The notes under the pieces are model-generated. The model saw only the letters and a list, made by a program, of their open reading frames with translations, was not told where the DNA came from and ran no database searches. The translations under genes and the position numbers were made by a program. This document shows positions 1 through 10,493 of a DNA stretch of 64,000 nucleotides, piece after piece (position 1 is the stretch's first letter; each line of letters opens with the position of its first letter). Source of the DNA: Camellia lanceoleosa (Eukaryota > Streptophyta > Magnoliopsida > Ericales > Theaceae); the NCBI GenBank assembly GCA_025200525.1, contig CM045761.1, forward strand, positions 39,440,190-39,504,189, read 5' to 3'.

Positions 1-362
1 TGTTTGGGAGAGGAAGATGGTTATTTATGAGGGTCTGCACTCAGGCTTGTACATAATTTTTGTTTAGGCCATACAGAAGTCTGTGTCCTATTTTGCTTAT
101 TCAAATTTCCTGCATCATGATAATACACAGATTTGTAGTCCCGGCTAGGGTAATTATTTTTTTATCAATATGTTGGAATAGATTTATCAATATGAGTACC
201 TTTGATTAGTTGAAGTTTGGATTGACATGAGGAGCTTAGATGACCACTCAACAAAGCCCTCTCCCTAGTATTTAGAGTAGGCTAATAAGTAGACATTCTA
301 TTTGTTTGTTCATTATTATTTTTTTTAATAAGACACAATAAAATTTGGTTGAAGTTTTGGAA
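1..362. other. Flanking sequence, no gene seen
   Basis: AT-rich sequence left of the first solo LTR. I see no coding region, RNA gene or clear repeat. The last bases before the LTR (363-367, GTAAG) are the left half of its target-site duplication. Confidence 0.5.
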
Positions 363-2014
363 GTAAGTGTAACAAGCCCGCGAGGGACCTCGCTACAGTT
401 CGGACTCGATTTTGTCGCGGTTCCAAATCTAGAACCAAAGAGTCCAAATCCGGCAAATCGTTTTGAAGAAAAACAGATTTTTTTGAAAGAAGTGCCAAAC
501 ATGGACTGCTTTGCCAGATAACAGAGTCGCCACCTAAATATTTTTTAAAATGGGAAATTTAGGAAACCCTAACTCAGTGCCAAAGGCCACGTGTCCGTCA
601 TCACCAAAGTTGGATCGGGAACTTGGGTACGATTGGGGAAGGTCACATCGTGAGCACCCGCCGCCCGGCCAAAGACCGCCTCTACTAACCATGATATCGT
701 GTTTGAAAACATTGTGAGTTCTTATTAGGTTATTAGCCTAGGTTACTATGTGATACGCAACATACAAGTATAGACCAATCGCTGAATTGGGCCAACATCT
801 CATGTTTGTTTGTTTGAAAATGGTTTGATGGTGCTACCCGCAAGTAGGCTAAGACGCGGATTTGCCACCCTCGGGTGGGCTTAGAAAATATGATTTTGCC
901 ACAATCTAGTGGGCTTAAAACAAACAGTCAATGATTTGTCCAATTCAGATAACTCAACCTCCACTCACAGGCATTCAAGGCAGTTATATCACATAAGCAG
1001 TTAGCCTCATGGTAAGCATGCTATTCATGGCAACACTCACACGCATGTAAGGATGCTAAAGCATAAAAACTCACCGAGTACTCCAAGCCAAAACAGAAAA
1101 ACCGATTAGAAATCATGCATGATCCTAAGTATACAGAATTGCCTAATGCAACACATGTAAAGATGCAATTATAGCAGGCTCGGCTATTCTAAACATGGTA
1201 TATGAGATGCTACAGTTATCACGTATTCAATTTGGAATTGAAATACAAATGCAGTTTGTATGATGTGCCGAGCCCAGTGCGTGCAAAACAGATGAATGAT
1301 GCAAACATGCTGTCATACTGTATGCTAATTGAAATATGCTCTATATCTAACCATCATAAGCAGATAAATAAAAGGGAGAAAGAAATGGGGGTTGGAAGAC
1401 ATACATCCCACTCACACACCCTTATTACAACATTGCCCTCGCGCAGGGGTCCAATAAATAATCTGATCGAATAATCTGATTCCTAATTAATTAACAAATT
1501 AACTACGAAAAATCAGAATCGCATCCAAGCCAGGACGCTTTGCTTCGATGAATGATGTATCTTTGAAATTTGGCGCGAAATCCTTCGGATGCCCCAATTT
1601 GCCTCTGTTTGCAATGTTTCTCGAAATGCGTGCCAAACTCCGGAAAGTCGCTGATTCTTCATTTTGCTGCAACAGAGAGCAGGAAAAGGGCATAGCAATG
1701 TATTTCACAAATATATGCATGCCTCGATCCTCGTGCCACCAATCACGCATATCGATGCATGATGGCCGAGGAACCGAATTGCACAACTCAATATAGGATG
1801 AATGCAGATGAATGCTACAACAAAACCTAACTCCATCATGAGTAATCCGGAGTGTCGGTGACTTAGGAATTGAGACCCGCTCCAGTGAGTCTGAACGTGC
1901 CTCGTTTCCCGTGCCCGGGGTAACTCCTATCCCGAACACGATGCAATATGCATGATATGCATAAATGCAACTAAATTACAATCCTAGCATGCACAATGCT
2001 TATGAAAATGAGAT

Positions 2015-3070
2015 GCCTCGAAATGCGTGCACGCAAGCACGCAAACCGAGGAAATGATCTTAAGGCATAAAATGGTATGCACAATGCAAATGGACTTACA
2101 CTAACATGAGTGGAGCCTCAGCCACACTCACATAAGAGGCCGTCAGATAAAAAAAAAGTGCCTCGAAATGCGTGCCTGCGGGCACGCAAACCGAGGCAAT
2201 GACATAAAGGTATGAAATGACATGGAATATGATATACAATGAGACTAAATTGAGATGTCTCGAAATGCGTGCCCACGGGCACGCAAACCGAGACATGGTG
2301 TGAGATGCAAATCGGATAAAATCGAAATGCCTCGAACTGCGTGCACACGGGCACGTAAACCGAGGCGATGATGTGAAATGCAAATCGGATAAAACCGAAG
2401 TGCCTCGAAATGCGTGCACACAGGCACGTAAACCGATGCGATGATGAAATGGAAATCGGATAAAACCGAAGTGCCTCGAAATGCGTACACACAGGCACGC
2501 AAACCGAGGCGATGATGCGATGGAATGAAATGGCATACGGAATGCCACGATGGGCTTACACCAACATGGGATAGCCTCAGCTCACTCACATAGGAGGCCG
2601 TCGGATAAAAAAAAAGTGCCTCGAAATGCATGCACACGGGCACGCAAATCGAGGCAATGGCATAGAAGCATAAAAATGGCAAATTGGGCTTACACTAATA
2701 TGAGAGGACCTCAGCCGCACTCACATGAGCTGCCGAGAGATGAAAATGAGGTGCCTCGAAATGCGTGCACACGGGCACGCAAACCGAAGCAATGGCATAC
2801 GGAATGCAAATGACATGGAAAATGTAAATTGGGCTTACACTAACATGAGAGAGCTTCAGCCGCACTCACATAAGCTGCCGTCGGATAAAAAAGAAGTGCC
2901 TCGAAATGCGTGCACACGGGCACGCAAACCGAGGCGGTGATGTACAGGCATGAAAAATGCAGATCGGGCTTACACTAACATGAGAGGACCTCAGCCGCAC
3001 TCACATAAGATGCCGAAATGATAAAAATGAAGTGCCTCGAAATGCGTGCCCACTGGCACGCAAACCGAGC
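2015..3070. repeat. Hairpin minisatellite inside the solo LTR
   Basis: About ten copies of a roughly 38-bp core lie 65-150 bp apart. Each core reads GCCTCG, about 4 bases, GCGTGC, a short loop, then GCACGC, about 4 bases, CGAGGC, so both stems are self-complementary. Between cores there are two spacer types. A long one (total period near 145 bp) contains GGGCTTACACTAACATGAG and a CTCAGC...CACTCACAT stretch. A short one gives a period near 70 bp, at 2260-2520. The reverse complement of the same array occurs at 61868-62452 in the other LTR copy. Confidence 0.85.
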
Positions 3071-3567
3071 CAATGCACTAAGGCATGAAATGACATGGGA
3101 AATGATATGCAAGCATGCAAACCAAATTTCAGCAGCTAAATAAAGGGGAAAAAATTGAGAAATGATACGAAATGACAATCAATGCATGAAATCATCCCGA
3201 AATGTGATTTTAAGTACCCGAAATGGCCTACGGCTATGCTAAACATGCAAAATTGGCACATGAAAGTAAAAACAGTAGCAAGGCAGTCCCAAAAATAGCA
3301 TCTTTTCAGTACAAAACAAGGCTAGATAACAACCACAAGTACGGCAAAAATAGCATGCAAAAATGGGGAAAAAGAGGAGAATTACAAAGCAAGTGGTATC
3401 TACAGTGCTCAAACTGAAAAACACAGTTCTAAAACATTAAATAGGAGCCAAAAATATGCATATTTACAGTGAATGACAACCCCAAAATCAGTATGTAGAT
3501 ATGCTCAAAATAGCATGCAATATATGGACCAAAAGTAAGCTATAATGATAGGTTATGCATGGAAGCA

Positions 3568-3812
3568 CCAAATGAGGTTGAGCCCTTCTACAATGTTGTA
3601 GAGAGGCTCAAAATAAGCCTAAAACCAGTAGGGGTCGGAGCCCAAAAAACAAATGTATATAAGCCAAAAATAGCATGCAAGATTGTGATATACAAGGTGG
3701 ATATTGAAACAAGTGGTATATAGAAGCATCAAACAAGGTTGAGCCCTTCTACAATGTTGTAGAGGGGCTCAAAATGAGCCTAAAACCAAGAGGGGTGAGC
3801 CCAAAACAGAAG
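3568..3812. repeat. Duplicated module in the LTR
   Basis: A segment containing GAGCCCTTCTACAATGTTG and a following CTCAAAAT...AGCCTAAAACCA occurs twice, about 165 bp apart. Related sequence appears at about 60880-61050 in the right-hand LTR. Confidence 0.7.
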
Positions 3813-4229
3813 CAAGTAGGGTAGAAATAGGAAGCAAGAAAATGTCACAAAAGATGGAATTTGAGACTTACCCTTGAAGATCCAACTTTGCTACCTCTTG
3901 GCTTGAATTTGTTGCTTCTTAGCCCTTGAAGAACCTTCCTTTCTTCTTTGGAATGGTAGTGGTGATGGTGAGGCTTAGGGTTGATGAAGGAATTAGCTAG
4001 GGACTTGAAACTTTTTAGGATTTTTGGCTATGGAAATGGAGCTTTTGGAAGAGAGGCCCTTGAGATCAAAGATTCTAACCTTGACAAAGAAGAGGGTCAC
4101 TTAAATGGGCAAGAAAGGGTGTAAAAGGAGGAAATGCACTAAGCTTTCCTCCCAAAATATCCGGAGGCGAAGATATTTGGAAAACAAATGACGTTGTAAA
4201 AGTACTCAAAAGGCGAGAAGCAGTAGGCC

Positions 4230-4640
4230 AGTGGTTTTCTTTGCAAGTGGCCGCCACCACCCTCATGGCCGGGCCACCACCCCATGGCCGACCAAGGGCA
4301 AAAATGAAATGTTGAATTAATGGCCGACCATAGGAGATTAGGGTCCTCCCATGTGTCCTCAGCAGAACCATGTAGTTGAAAATTGGCAATCGTGAACCAG
4401 AGAGACAACACTCAACTTGAAGGAGAGGCTCAAAATGAAAACAAGAATTCTTGGCCGACCACCACTTTTAGGGTCCTCCCATGTGTGTAGAACAAGACTC
4501 CATGGTTGGAATTTGGCAACTCTGAACAGAGTCACAACATTGCACTTGAAGGAGAGGCTCAAAAATGAAAGTAACAATTCTTGGCCGACCACCACTTTTA
4601 GGGTCCTCCCATGTGCCCTCATCACAGATATGTAGCTTTG
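4230..4640. repeat. Tandem module of about 130 bp in the LTR
   Basis: Units containing TTGGCCGACCA, TTAGGGTCCTCCCATGTG and a following stretch ending in GGAGAGGCTCAAAATGA recur three to four times. The reverse-complement module recurs at 59940-60320 in the right-hand LTR. It is an LTR-internal tandem repeat without coding sense. Confidence 0.7.
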
Positions 4641-5231
4641 GTTGGAAGAAAATATCCTAGGGTGTTCAACATTGGCGGAAGTGAGCAAAAGCAGGAAGAA
4701 GCTGGCGGTTTTTGGAACAATTCTTGGCCTCCCACCCTCCAGTGATCTTCTGATGCTAAAACAGAGGTGTCTGCCAAAATTGAACAAAAGCGATGCAAAA
4801 TGGCTCGGGGCCTAAGCAGCGGTTGGGGGCCAAAAATGGCATAAGCAAAAGTGGCGTCTGACCACGAAGTAAACATCGAAGGGCCAGTGTCCCTCGGTAT
4901 GATAAAGCAGAGGTACTGCAGCGAAATCGGAGATGGTTGGGCGGTCCAACCGAAGCGCAACTGACGGCTCAAAACCGGAACCGAGCTCCGAACGGGCAAA
5001 ATGGCCTCTGACCCGAGAGATAGTCTCACGGACCACTCCCTCAGAAAGAAAACAGAAAACCAGTTTGGTTATGGCAAACCGAGACAAGGCCTGAAGAGGG
5101 TTGTCCCGAGAGTCCGGAGGCGCGACGCAAACTCGAGAGACGAACGCGAGCACAATATGTAACATCACCGAGTACTCAATCGGTGACGTCTGAGTCTTAA
5201 GGCCGGTCAAAAATGGGGTGTCTACAGTAAG

Positions 5232-5600
5232 CATGCACAAGGATGATATATCTGTTAACAAGAAATTGTATAATTGTACATAATAGTTCCCCCTCCCGAA
5301 GAAATAACTGAATAAAATCAAATGAAGAGTAAAACTATGAAAGAATAGCCCCAAGTCCCCTCATGGATAGTAAGGTCCAAAGTTTTGGAAGTTAGCAATA
5401 GAATTGGAAAATAGAGCATGAAAATGTAGAGTTTATCTTTTTCATCTAAGTAGAAGGCTGCAAAATTTGTTAAGAAACTTCATTTCTATGCAAGACAGCT
5501 GAAACCATTTTATATTATTAAACCTACTAAGATCATCATATAGATACACTAGACATTTCTATGTAAGACAGCTGAAACCATTTTATTGTTCTTGTTATTG
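5232..5600. other. Intergenic sequence
   Basis: AT-rich stretch between the solo LTR and the CACTA remnant. The phrase CTATG(C/T)AAGACAGCTGAAACC occurs twice (about 5487 and 5561), a small local duplication. No gene seen. Confidence 0.4.
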
Positions 5601-5931
5601 ATTTTTAGAGGTAGAGGACAGGGAGGCTATGTGCCCAACAAATTAGTAGCTACATCTTTTGCATCCACATCTATTTAGTCAATTCCTTCACTTACGTCAA
5701 AGTTTGTGCCCTCAACAACATCTGCATCAACATCTGCAATGTTTGCATCAAGACATCTATGCATGAAGTTACAACACAAGCCACATACTTGGATACTTTT
5801 AGCACGGATTGTTGTATTGCTGGTAGGTTTGTAAATATTTTAGTTTTATATTCTTTTTTGGTTGGTTGTTTATTCTTTTCATCCAATGCATATGTTAGAC
5901 ATTGATGTGTTTTTTCTATATGTTGTTTTTA

Positions 5932-6117
5932 ATAGATACAACAGAGCGTAAGAAAGGACGTGGGAAGTCACGAAGCCTCGCATTACTCAAGATAAAAAGT
6001 CAAGGGAAGCGATTGGATGTTGAAATTTGTGGGATTACTAGGAATCCATTGGGACCGTGGTCTGATAAATTCACCATGATTAGTCGGGGAGGTTTTACTT
6101 CTGATTTACCATCATAG
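5932..6117 (+). pseudogene. Ptta/En/Spm-type transposon protein fragment
   Basis: An open stretch, entered after a plausible splice acceptor (TTTTTAATAG near 5931), encodes about 60 residues. They begin with a basic run (KKGRGKSRSLALLK) and continue with a segment ending PLGPWSDKFTMISRGG. This layout resembles the start of the Plant_transposase (Ptta/En/Spm) domain found in the second gene of many CACTA elements, also seen at 34.5 kb in this window. It ends at TAG. Only this exon-like piece is recognisable. The link rests on pattern and on the CACTA end 1 kb downstream, so I hold it with moderate confidence. Confidence 0.45.
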
Positions 6118-6734
6118 TGAGTACCTTTTGCTCTAGATAGATCTGTCATAGTTATAAATTTAGTGTGTTTGTTATTTAGAACATTTGATTATGATAACGT
6201 GCTTGGATTATGATAACCTTATTGTGTTGATTCTTATTATAGCTCACTAATACTTCTAGTAAACTGAGATAACGTGTTTTTTCATTATTTGTAACTTATT
6301 TGAGTATGAATGACTATTGATTATTTAATGAGGTTATGTTGTGTTGATTCTTATTATTTGATTCTTCTTTTTGAATTTTAGGTTGCAGGGATGTCCAAAG
6401 GGTGTCACACCTAAGTACAGCTTAAAGCCTCTTGTACCAAGCCCATCGATATAGAGCCGACATTGATGTTGAGAAAATGCTTTTTCGATATTTTCGTGAA
6501 GAAACTATTGTATTGTTGCTATTCTTCATTTGAACTGTTACTACTTTGATTTGAATTTGGAAACTTTTCGTTTCAATTTTCGTCAACTTTACTTTCTAAA
6601 TACTCATTATGGTTTGGGAATAGAGTGGGTTTGATATGTGGCTGTCAATTTTTTTAATATGATTGGATGACATTTAATATTGTGCATTTTAGCTATGAGA
6701 TTAAATGATTACAAAATTTTACTTTGATTTTAGC

Positions 6735-7075
6735 GACGAAAATGTGTTGTAGAGAAAGTTATATATCTTTTAGCGACCAAATATTATAGTCATTAAAAGT
6801 GTCATTATTTTGTTTTTTGCGACCAAATTGGGGCATTTTATGACGAAGTATTAGCGACCAAATGTTTAGTCTTGTAAAATTGAACATTTTGCGACAATAT
6901 AAAATTGGTCACTAATTGTCATTTTTGGAGACATTTTCAAAAATTGGTCGCTAAAGACTTTTCTAGACGCACTTTTAGTGACTTTTTTAGTGACGAAATT
7001 AATTTTGTCACAAAAACCATTTAGAGACTAACATAATAGTTTTAGGGACCAAAATAATTGATCGCCAAAAGCCTT
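6735..7075. repeat. CACTA subterminal repeats
   Basis: Repeated GCGACCAAA / TTGGTCGCTAA motifs in both orientations lead up to the GTAGTG terminus. In known CACTA elements such motifs bind the TNPA-type protein; here this is inferred from position and spacing. Confidence 0.6.
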
Positions 7076-7088
7076 ATATGTTGTAGTG

Positions 7089-7952
7089 TATTTATGTCTA
7101 TTTATTGTAAGTTAATATATTTATTACTATAATTTATAATCACAATAAATCAAAATCAGCTGCACCCTTTATGTCTTATTCTTTATTTCCTTATATTTTA
7201 TTAGTTTATCAGGTTATTTATATCAACAAAAGTAATCTTATGAATCAATAAATTTCAAGAAAATATAAAATCTATCTACTTTAGAATTCCATTACGTAAG
7301 GCGTGGATTTAATTTTCTAGTTGCACAGTTACTTCATGAATGATTTTTAGCCTTAGATTTTAAATTCTAGCTTCTTCTTCTTTTCTTTTATTTTCTTTTT
7401 TTATTTTTTTTAATTTAGTCTAAAAATTAGATATACTTATCGAATTGATAATCTATAAGAATATTTAATGTAACTTTTTCTCTAATCAATCATCTCACTT
7501 ACACATTATTAAATCTAAAAAAAGTATCCAAAAAATAGATTTGCATATTATTTTTCATGTTATTATTACATCATTTAAATTTTAAATTCTACATGAAAAT
7601 CATATATGAATATTTAATTATTGAAATTACATTAAAACAAAATAAATATAAATTTAGAAATTGTTTGAAATAATCTAAATAAGTATATTTTTTAATAAAA
7701 AATGTATAAAAAATATAATGATATAATATAACTCAAATAAGATAAAAAATATATATATATATACTTATATAATATATCCCAATTATCCCCTAAATGACAA
7801 AAGATTCATACCCAATCATAAATTCTCTTCATTATTTTATAAGTCAAGAAGGTGTCCTGTAAAATATTTGAGACATTCCTCCTCTTAAACCCATAATAAA
7901 CAAATCCACCCCCACCCACCTCCCTCTCCCCTCAAGCCATTAGTCCCTCTCC

Positions 7953-7954
<2 letters not shown>
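7089..7954. other. AT-rich upstream region of the SAUR gene
   Basis: Very AT-rich sequence with no gene. A TATA-rich stretch (7749-7777) lies about 215-240 bp before the SAUR start codon and may contain its TATA box, but several equivalent AT runs make the choice uncertain. Confidence 0.4.
7870..7875 (-). promoter_or_regulatory. Candidate auxin response element
   Basis: GAGACA on the plus strand is TGTCTC on the minus strand, the canonical ARF-binding element. It lies 115 bp upstream of the SAUR start codon, a plausible place for auxin control of this family. A six-base motif can occur by chance, so this is suggestive only. Confidence 0.4.

Positions 7955-7983
<29 letters not shown>
7955..7983. 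repeat. CT microsatellite in the SAUR 5' leader
   Basis: A (CT)n tract, just before the start codon at 7990. Pyrimidine tracts like this are common in plant 5' leaders. Confidence 0.8.
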
Positions 7984-7984
<1 letters not shown>

Positions 7985-7989
7985 CAAAA

Positions 7990-8394
7990 ATGCTGGGAAA
8001 GAAAATAAGTTCAGTCAAGAAACTAGCAAAGAAAGTGAAAGTACGCAGCAACCCAAATCCATCCCCAAAAGAATGTCTTCTCCAAACCAAATGCGACGAT
8101 CACGAAGAAGAAGGATCATCATCGCCGCCGCAGACGGCGTCGCCGGGGACACCAACTGGGCATTTTGCAGTCTACGTGGGGGAGGAGAGGCGGCGGTTCG
8201 TGGTGCCGATAGGGTTTCTCTCTCATCCGCTGTTCAAGATGCTGTTAGAGAAAGCTTATGATGAGTTTGGGTTCGAGCAGAGAGGTGGGTTGGTGGTTCC
8301 TTGTAGCGTGGCGGCGTTTCAAGAGGTGGTGAGTGCTGTTCAATGCTGCAATGCCAAGTTTGATTTTGGACACTTGGTTGAAGAGTTTATATAA
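7990..8394 (+). CDS. SAUR family protein (small auxin up RNA)
   Basis: An intact, intronless 134-residue ORF. Residues 1-25 are basic (MLGKKISSVKKLAKKVKV) and residues 26-57 are a polar, Ser/Pro-rich linker. Residues 58-125 form the SAUR core: GHFAVYVG, then RRFVVPIGFLSHPLF, LLEKAYDEFGF and a VVPCSVAAFQEVV tail. Length and single-exon structure fit the family. SAUR proteins act at the plasma membrane or in the cytosol; several inhibit PP2C.D phosphatases, thereby activating H+-ATPases and cell expansion. The start is the first ATG after a CT-rich leader. A candidate auxin element lies 115 bp upstream, and AATAAA at 8395-8400 directly follows the stop. It is the only apparently functional host gene here, with a CACTA remnant 0.9 kb upstream and a MITE 180 bp downstream. 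Which SAUR subgroup it belongs to cannot be decided by eye. Confidence 0.93.
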   Translation: MLGKKISSVKKLAKKVKVRSNPNPSPKECLLQTKCDDHEEEGSSSPPQTASPGTPTGHFAVYVGEERRRFVVPIGFLSHPLFKMLLEKAYDEFGFEQRGGLVVPCSVAAFQEVVSAVQCCNAKFDFGHLVEEFI

Positions 8395-8572
8395 AATAAA
8401 ATTTAGTTTTGTGATTTTTTTTTTTTATTTTTTAAAGGTTTTGAGATGATTATATACATGGGTTTGTATTGAAATGATGTAGACGATGACATGGATTACT
8501 TGTACATATTGGTGCCGTAGTTTTGATCAAATTGATGATGAGAAGGAATTATTCTATATTTTAAAATTTTTA

Positions 8573-8928
8573 GGGTAAATTATATTGACGATCCTTGAGG
8601 TTTGGTTCAATTATTATCCACTCTTTGACATTTTGGAAATTACATTATCATCTCTGTGGTTAATAGTTTCATTTCACAAATTCCCTATTTATATAAAAGG
8701 TAACAACTCTTAGTAGAAAAATAGAGAAAATTACATTTTTTTAAAAAAAAAAGTAAAGAAAAATGAAAAAAAAAATGAGAGAAAGTAAAGCAAAGTAAAA
8801 AAAGAGAGAGTGCATGAGTTCAATGTCTTCATTCCGTCTAAATAATTACAATGACAAGGGGATTAGTAAACATCAAAAGGTGATATATATTAAACCCAAA
8901 TCTCAAAGGGGTGTAAGTGTAATTTACC
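8573..8928. mobile_element. MITE, Mutator-type candidate
   Basis: Left end GGGTAAATTATATTGACGAT and right end ...GTGTAAGTGTAATTTACC are imperfect inverted repeats. The flanks carry AAAATTTTTA (8563-8572) and AAAATTTTA (8929-8937), a 9-bp duplication with one extra T. There is no coding sequence. The 9-bp duplication points to a Mutator-like (MULE) origin. Confidence 0.6.
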
Positions 8929-8937
8929 AAAATTTTA

Positions 8938-9880
8938 ATTAGGCTATGTAATACATATAACGACATACCACGATATGGAACGATCTATGTAATAATTTTT
9001 CGATGATGAAATTGTTTTTAGCTTTGTCACTTTTGTCTGTCTTTCTCTCTCATATTCTTTGGGCTTTCTATGAAGCTTCGTCCTTCATTTCATTTTTTGG
9101 ATATATAACATGAGAGGGTCGGTTTGATGAAGGAGAATTATGAGGTAGTTTCCAAGGTAAAATTTTTGTCAGAGGATCAAAGAATTATGCGATAGTGTTT
9201 TTAGGTAATATTTTTAGTAATTGAAAATTTGCAATACATGTTAAAATGGATATCTTTTTTTTCCTCAATTACTTAATAAAAATGAGTAATCATGAAACAT
9301 CTATAAATTTTTTTTGAAATATGATTAATTTGGAACACTTCCTAATTATTGTGGTATGGTATTCTAAAATTATTAAATAATTATTTGTTTTGAAGTATCA
9401 TGTTATTTTTTGTCGGATGCTCCCAACAAATGAGAAATTATAGAATACTCTTACAATTTTCTGTTATGTTATTGGTTAAGAGCACTACTAGCATGCTTGT
9501 TTATACAAATAGGACTTTGAGATTGAATTAATAATCTAATAAACTACATAATTTGATGTTTGACTAGGGAGAAATAGAATGGTTAGTTAAATTACAAAAT
9601 TGATAAAAAGAAAATGAGTTAGACCTCCTCAATGAGGCACGCCCTTTAACCCCCTTTCTCTTTGATTGGCCAATTTTTTTTTTTTTTTTTTTCCTTCTCC
9701 TTCAATCATCACCCGCCACGTGTGTGTGGGTATAGTGGAGGTGGTGATTGGAGGGGGTCTCAATCATTTCCCATTGATAAAATTTGTTAGTCCCTCTCCC
9801 ATAATTCTATGCCTATCCAAATATTGGGATGTGATAAAGGAATTGATAATCCTAAAACTAATAGTCCAATAAATGCCTAA
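8938..9880. other. Intergenic AT-rich sequence
   Basis: No gene seen. The stretch 9636-9770 shares a recognisable block with 47930-48060 and is annotated separately. Confidence 0.4.
9636..9770. repeat. Dispersed repeat with poly-T and G-box core
   Basis: The order CCCCTTT..., TTGGCCA(A/G)TT, a long T run, CACCCGCCACGTGTGTGTGG, then GATGATTGGAGGG or GTGATTGGAGGGG and GTCTC is shared with 47930-48060. It is a non-coding dispersed repeat; the open frame across the T run is not a gene. CACGTG is a G-box core, though nothing shows that it is used. Confidence 0.6.
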
Positions 9881-10493
9881 TTATATCTAGGGCAAATTAC
9901 ACAGATAGTTTCTATAGTTTGGGGCTTGTGTCACTTTGGTCCCTGACTTTTCAATTGTGACACATTTGACTCTGAATTTTGAATATTGTTTCAAATAAGG
10001 ACAATTGAATATATAATTAGATTTTTAAGGGTAAAATTGTCAATTTGATAAAATATAAACTAATTTGACAAAAATAAATGTCAAACAAATATTTTTGAAT
10101 TTTTAAAAATTATTTCTACCTACTAAAAATAAAATTATGTAAAATTGATAAATTTTTTAGACATTTATTTTTTTTTTACCAAATTAATTTTTATTATGTG
10201 TTTGGATGATGATCATGTAAAATTAATTTTAAAAAATTAATCATGCAATTTTTATTAATTTTACATAATTTTATCATTGGTGGATAAAAATAATTTTAAA
10301 AAAATTAAAAATATTTTTTTGACATTTATTTTTGTCAAATTAGTTTATATTTTATCAAATTGACGATTTTACCTTTGAAAAATCTAATAATATTTTCAAT
10401 TGTCCTTATTTGAAACAAAATTCAAAATTCAGGGTCAAATGTGTCACAATTGAAAAGTCAAAGACCAAAGTGACATAAGTCCTAAACTATAGG

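Larger units (their letters stand above)
368..5226 (-). mobile_element. Solo LTR, 4.86 kb, Ogre/Tat-like Ty3-gypsy
   Basis: On the minus strand the unit starts TGTAGACACCCC and ends CTTGTTACA, so it has the TG...CA ends of an LTR. It is flanked by the 5-bp direct repeat GTAAG at 363-367 and 5227-5231, which shows that both ends are intact and that nothing but the LTR remains. A diverged copy of the same sequence, in the opposite orientation, begins at 58996 and there is followed by a tRNA-Arg-type primer-binding site. LTRs near 5 kb with a tRNA-Arg primer are typical of Ogre elements in the Tat branch of Ty3/gypsy; that lineage call is inference because no pol remains here. The short ORFs inside are not genes: they translate repeated LTR sequence. 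Confidence 0.85.
5600..7088 (+). mobile_element. 3' remnant of a CACTA element
   Basis: The right end reads ...ATATGTTGTAGTG at 7076-7088, whose reverse complement starts CACTACAACATAT, the terminal motif of CACTA transposons. About 340 bp inside this end (6735-7075) are many short repeats in both orientations built on GCGACCAA / TTGGTCGCTAA, the usual subterminal arrangement. Coding remains of a second-gene type lie upstream (5930-6117). I could not find a matching left terminus, so the left boundary is approximate and the element is probably truncated. Confidence 0.65.

Noticed and set aside
2096..2682. Minus-strand frames of 126-150 residues
   Set aside because: Repeat translations of the same minisatellite in the left LTR.
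2015..3070. Possible CRISPR-like array (regular repeats with spacers)
   Set aside because: Spacers are themselves repeated, the array lies inside a plant LTR and there are no cas genes; it is a minisatellite.
9666..9872. 68-residue frame starting with a Phe run
   Set aside because: The Phe run is a poly-T tract and the sequence is a dispersed repeat shared with 47.9 kb.
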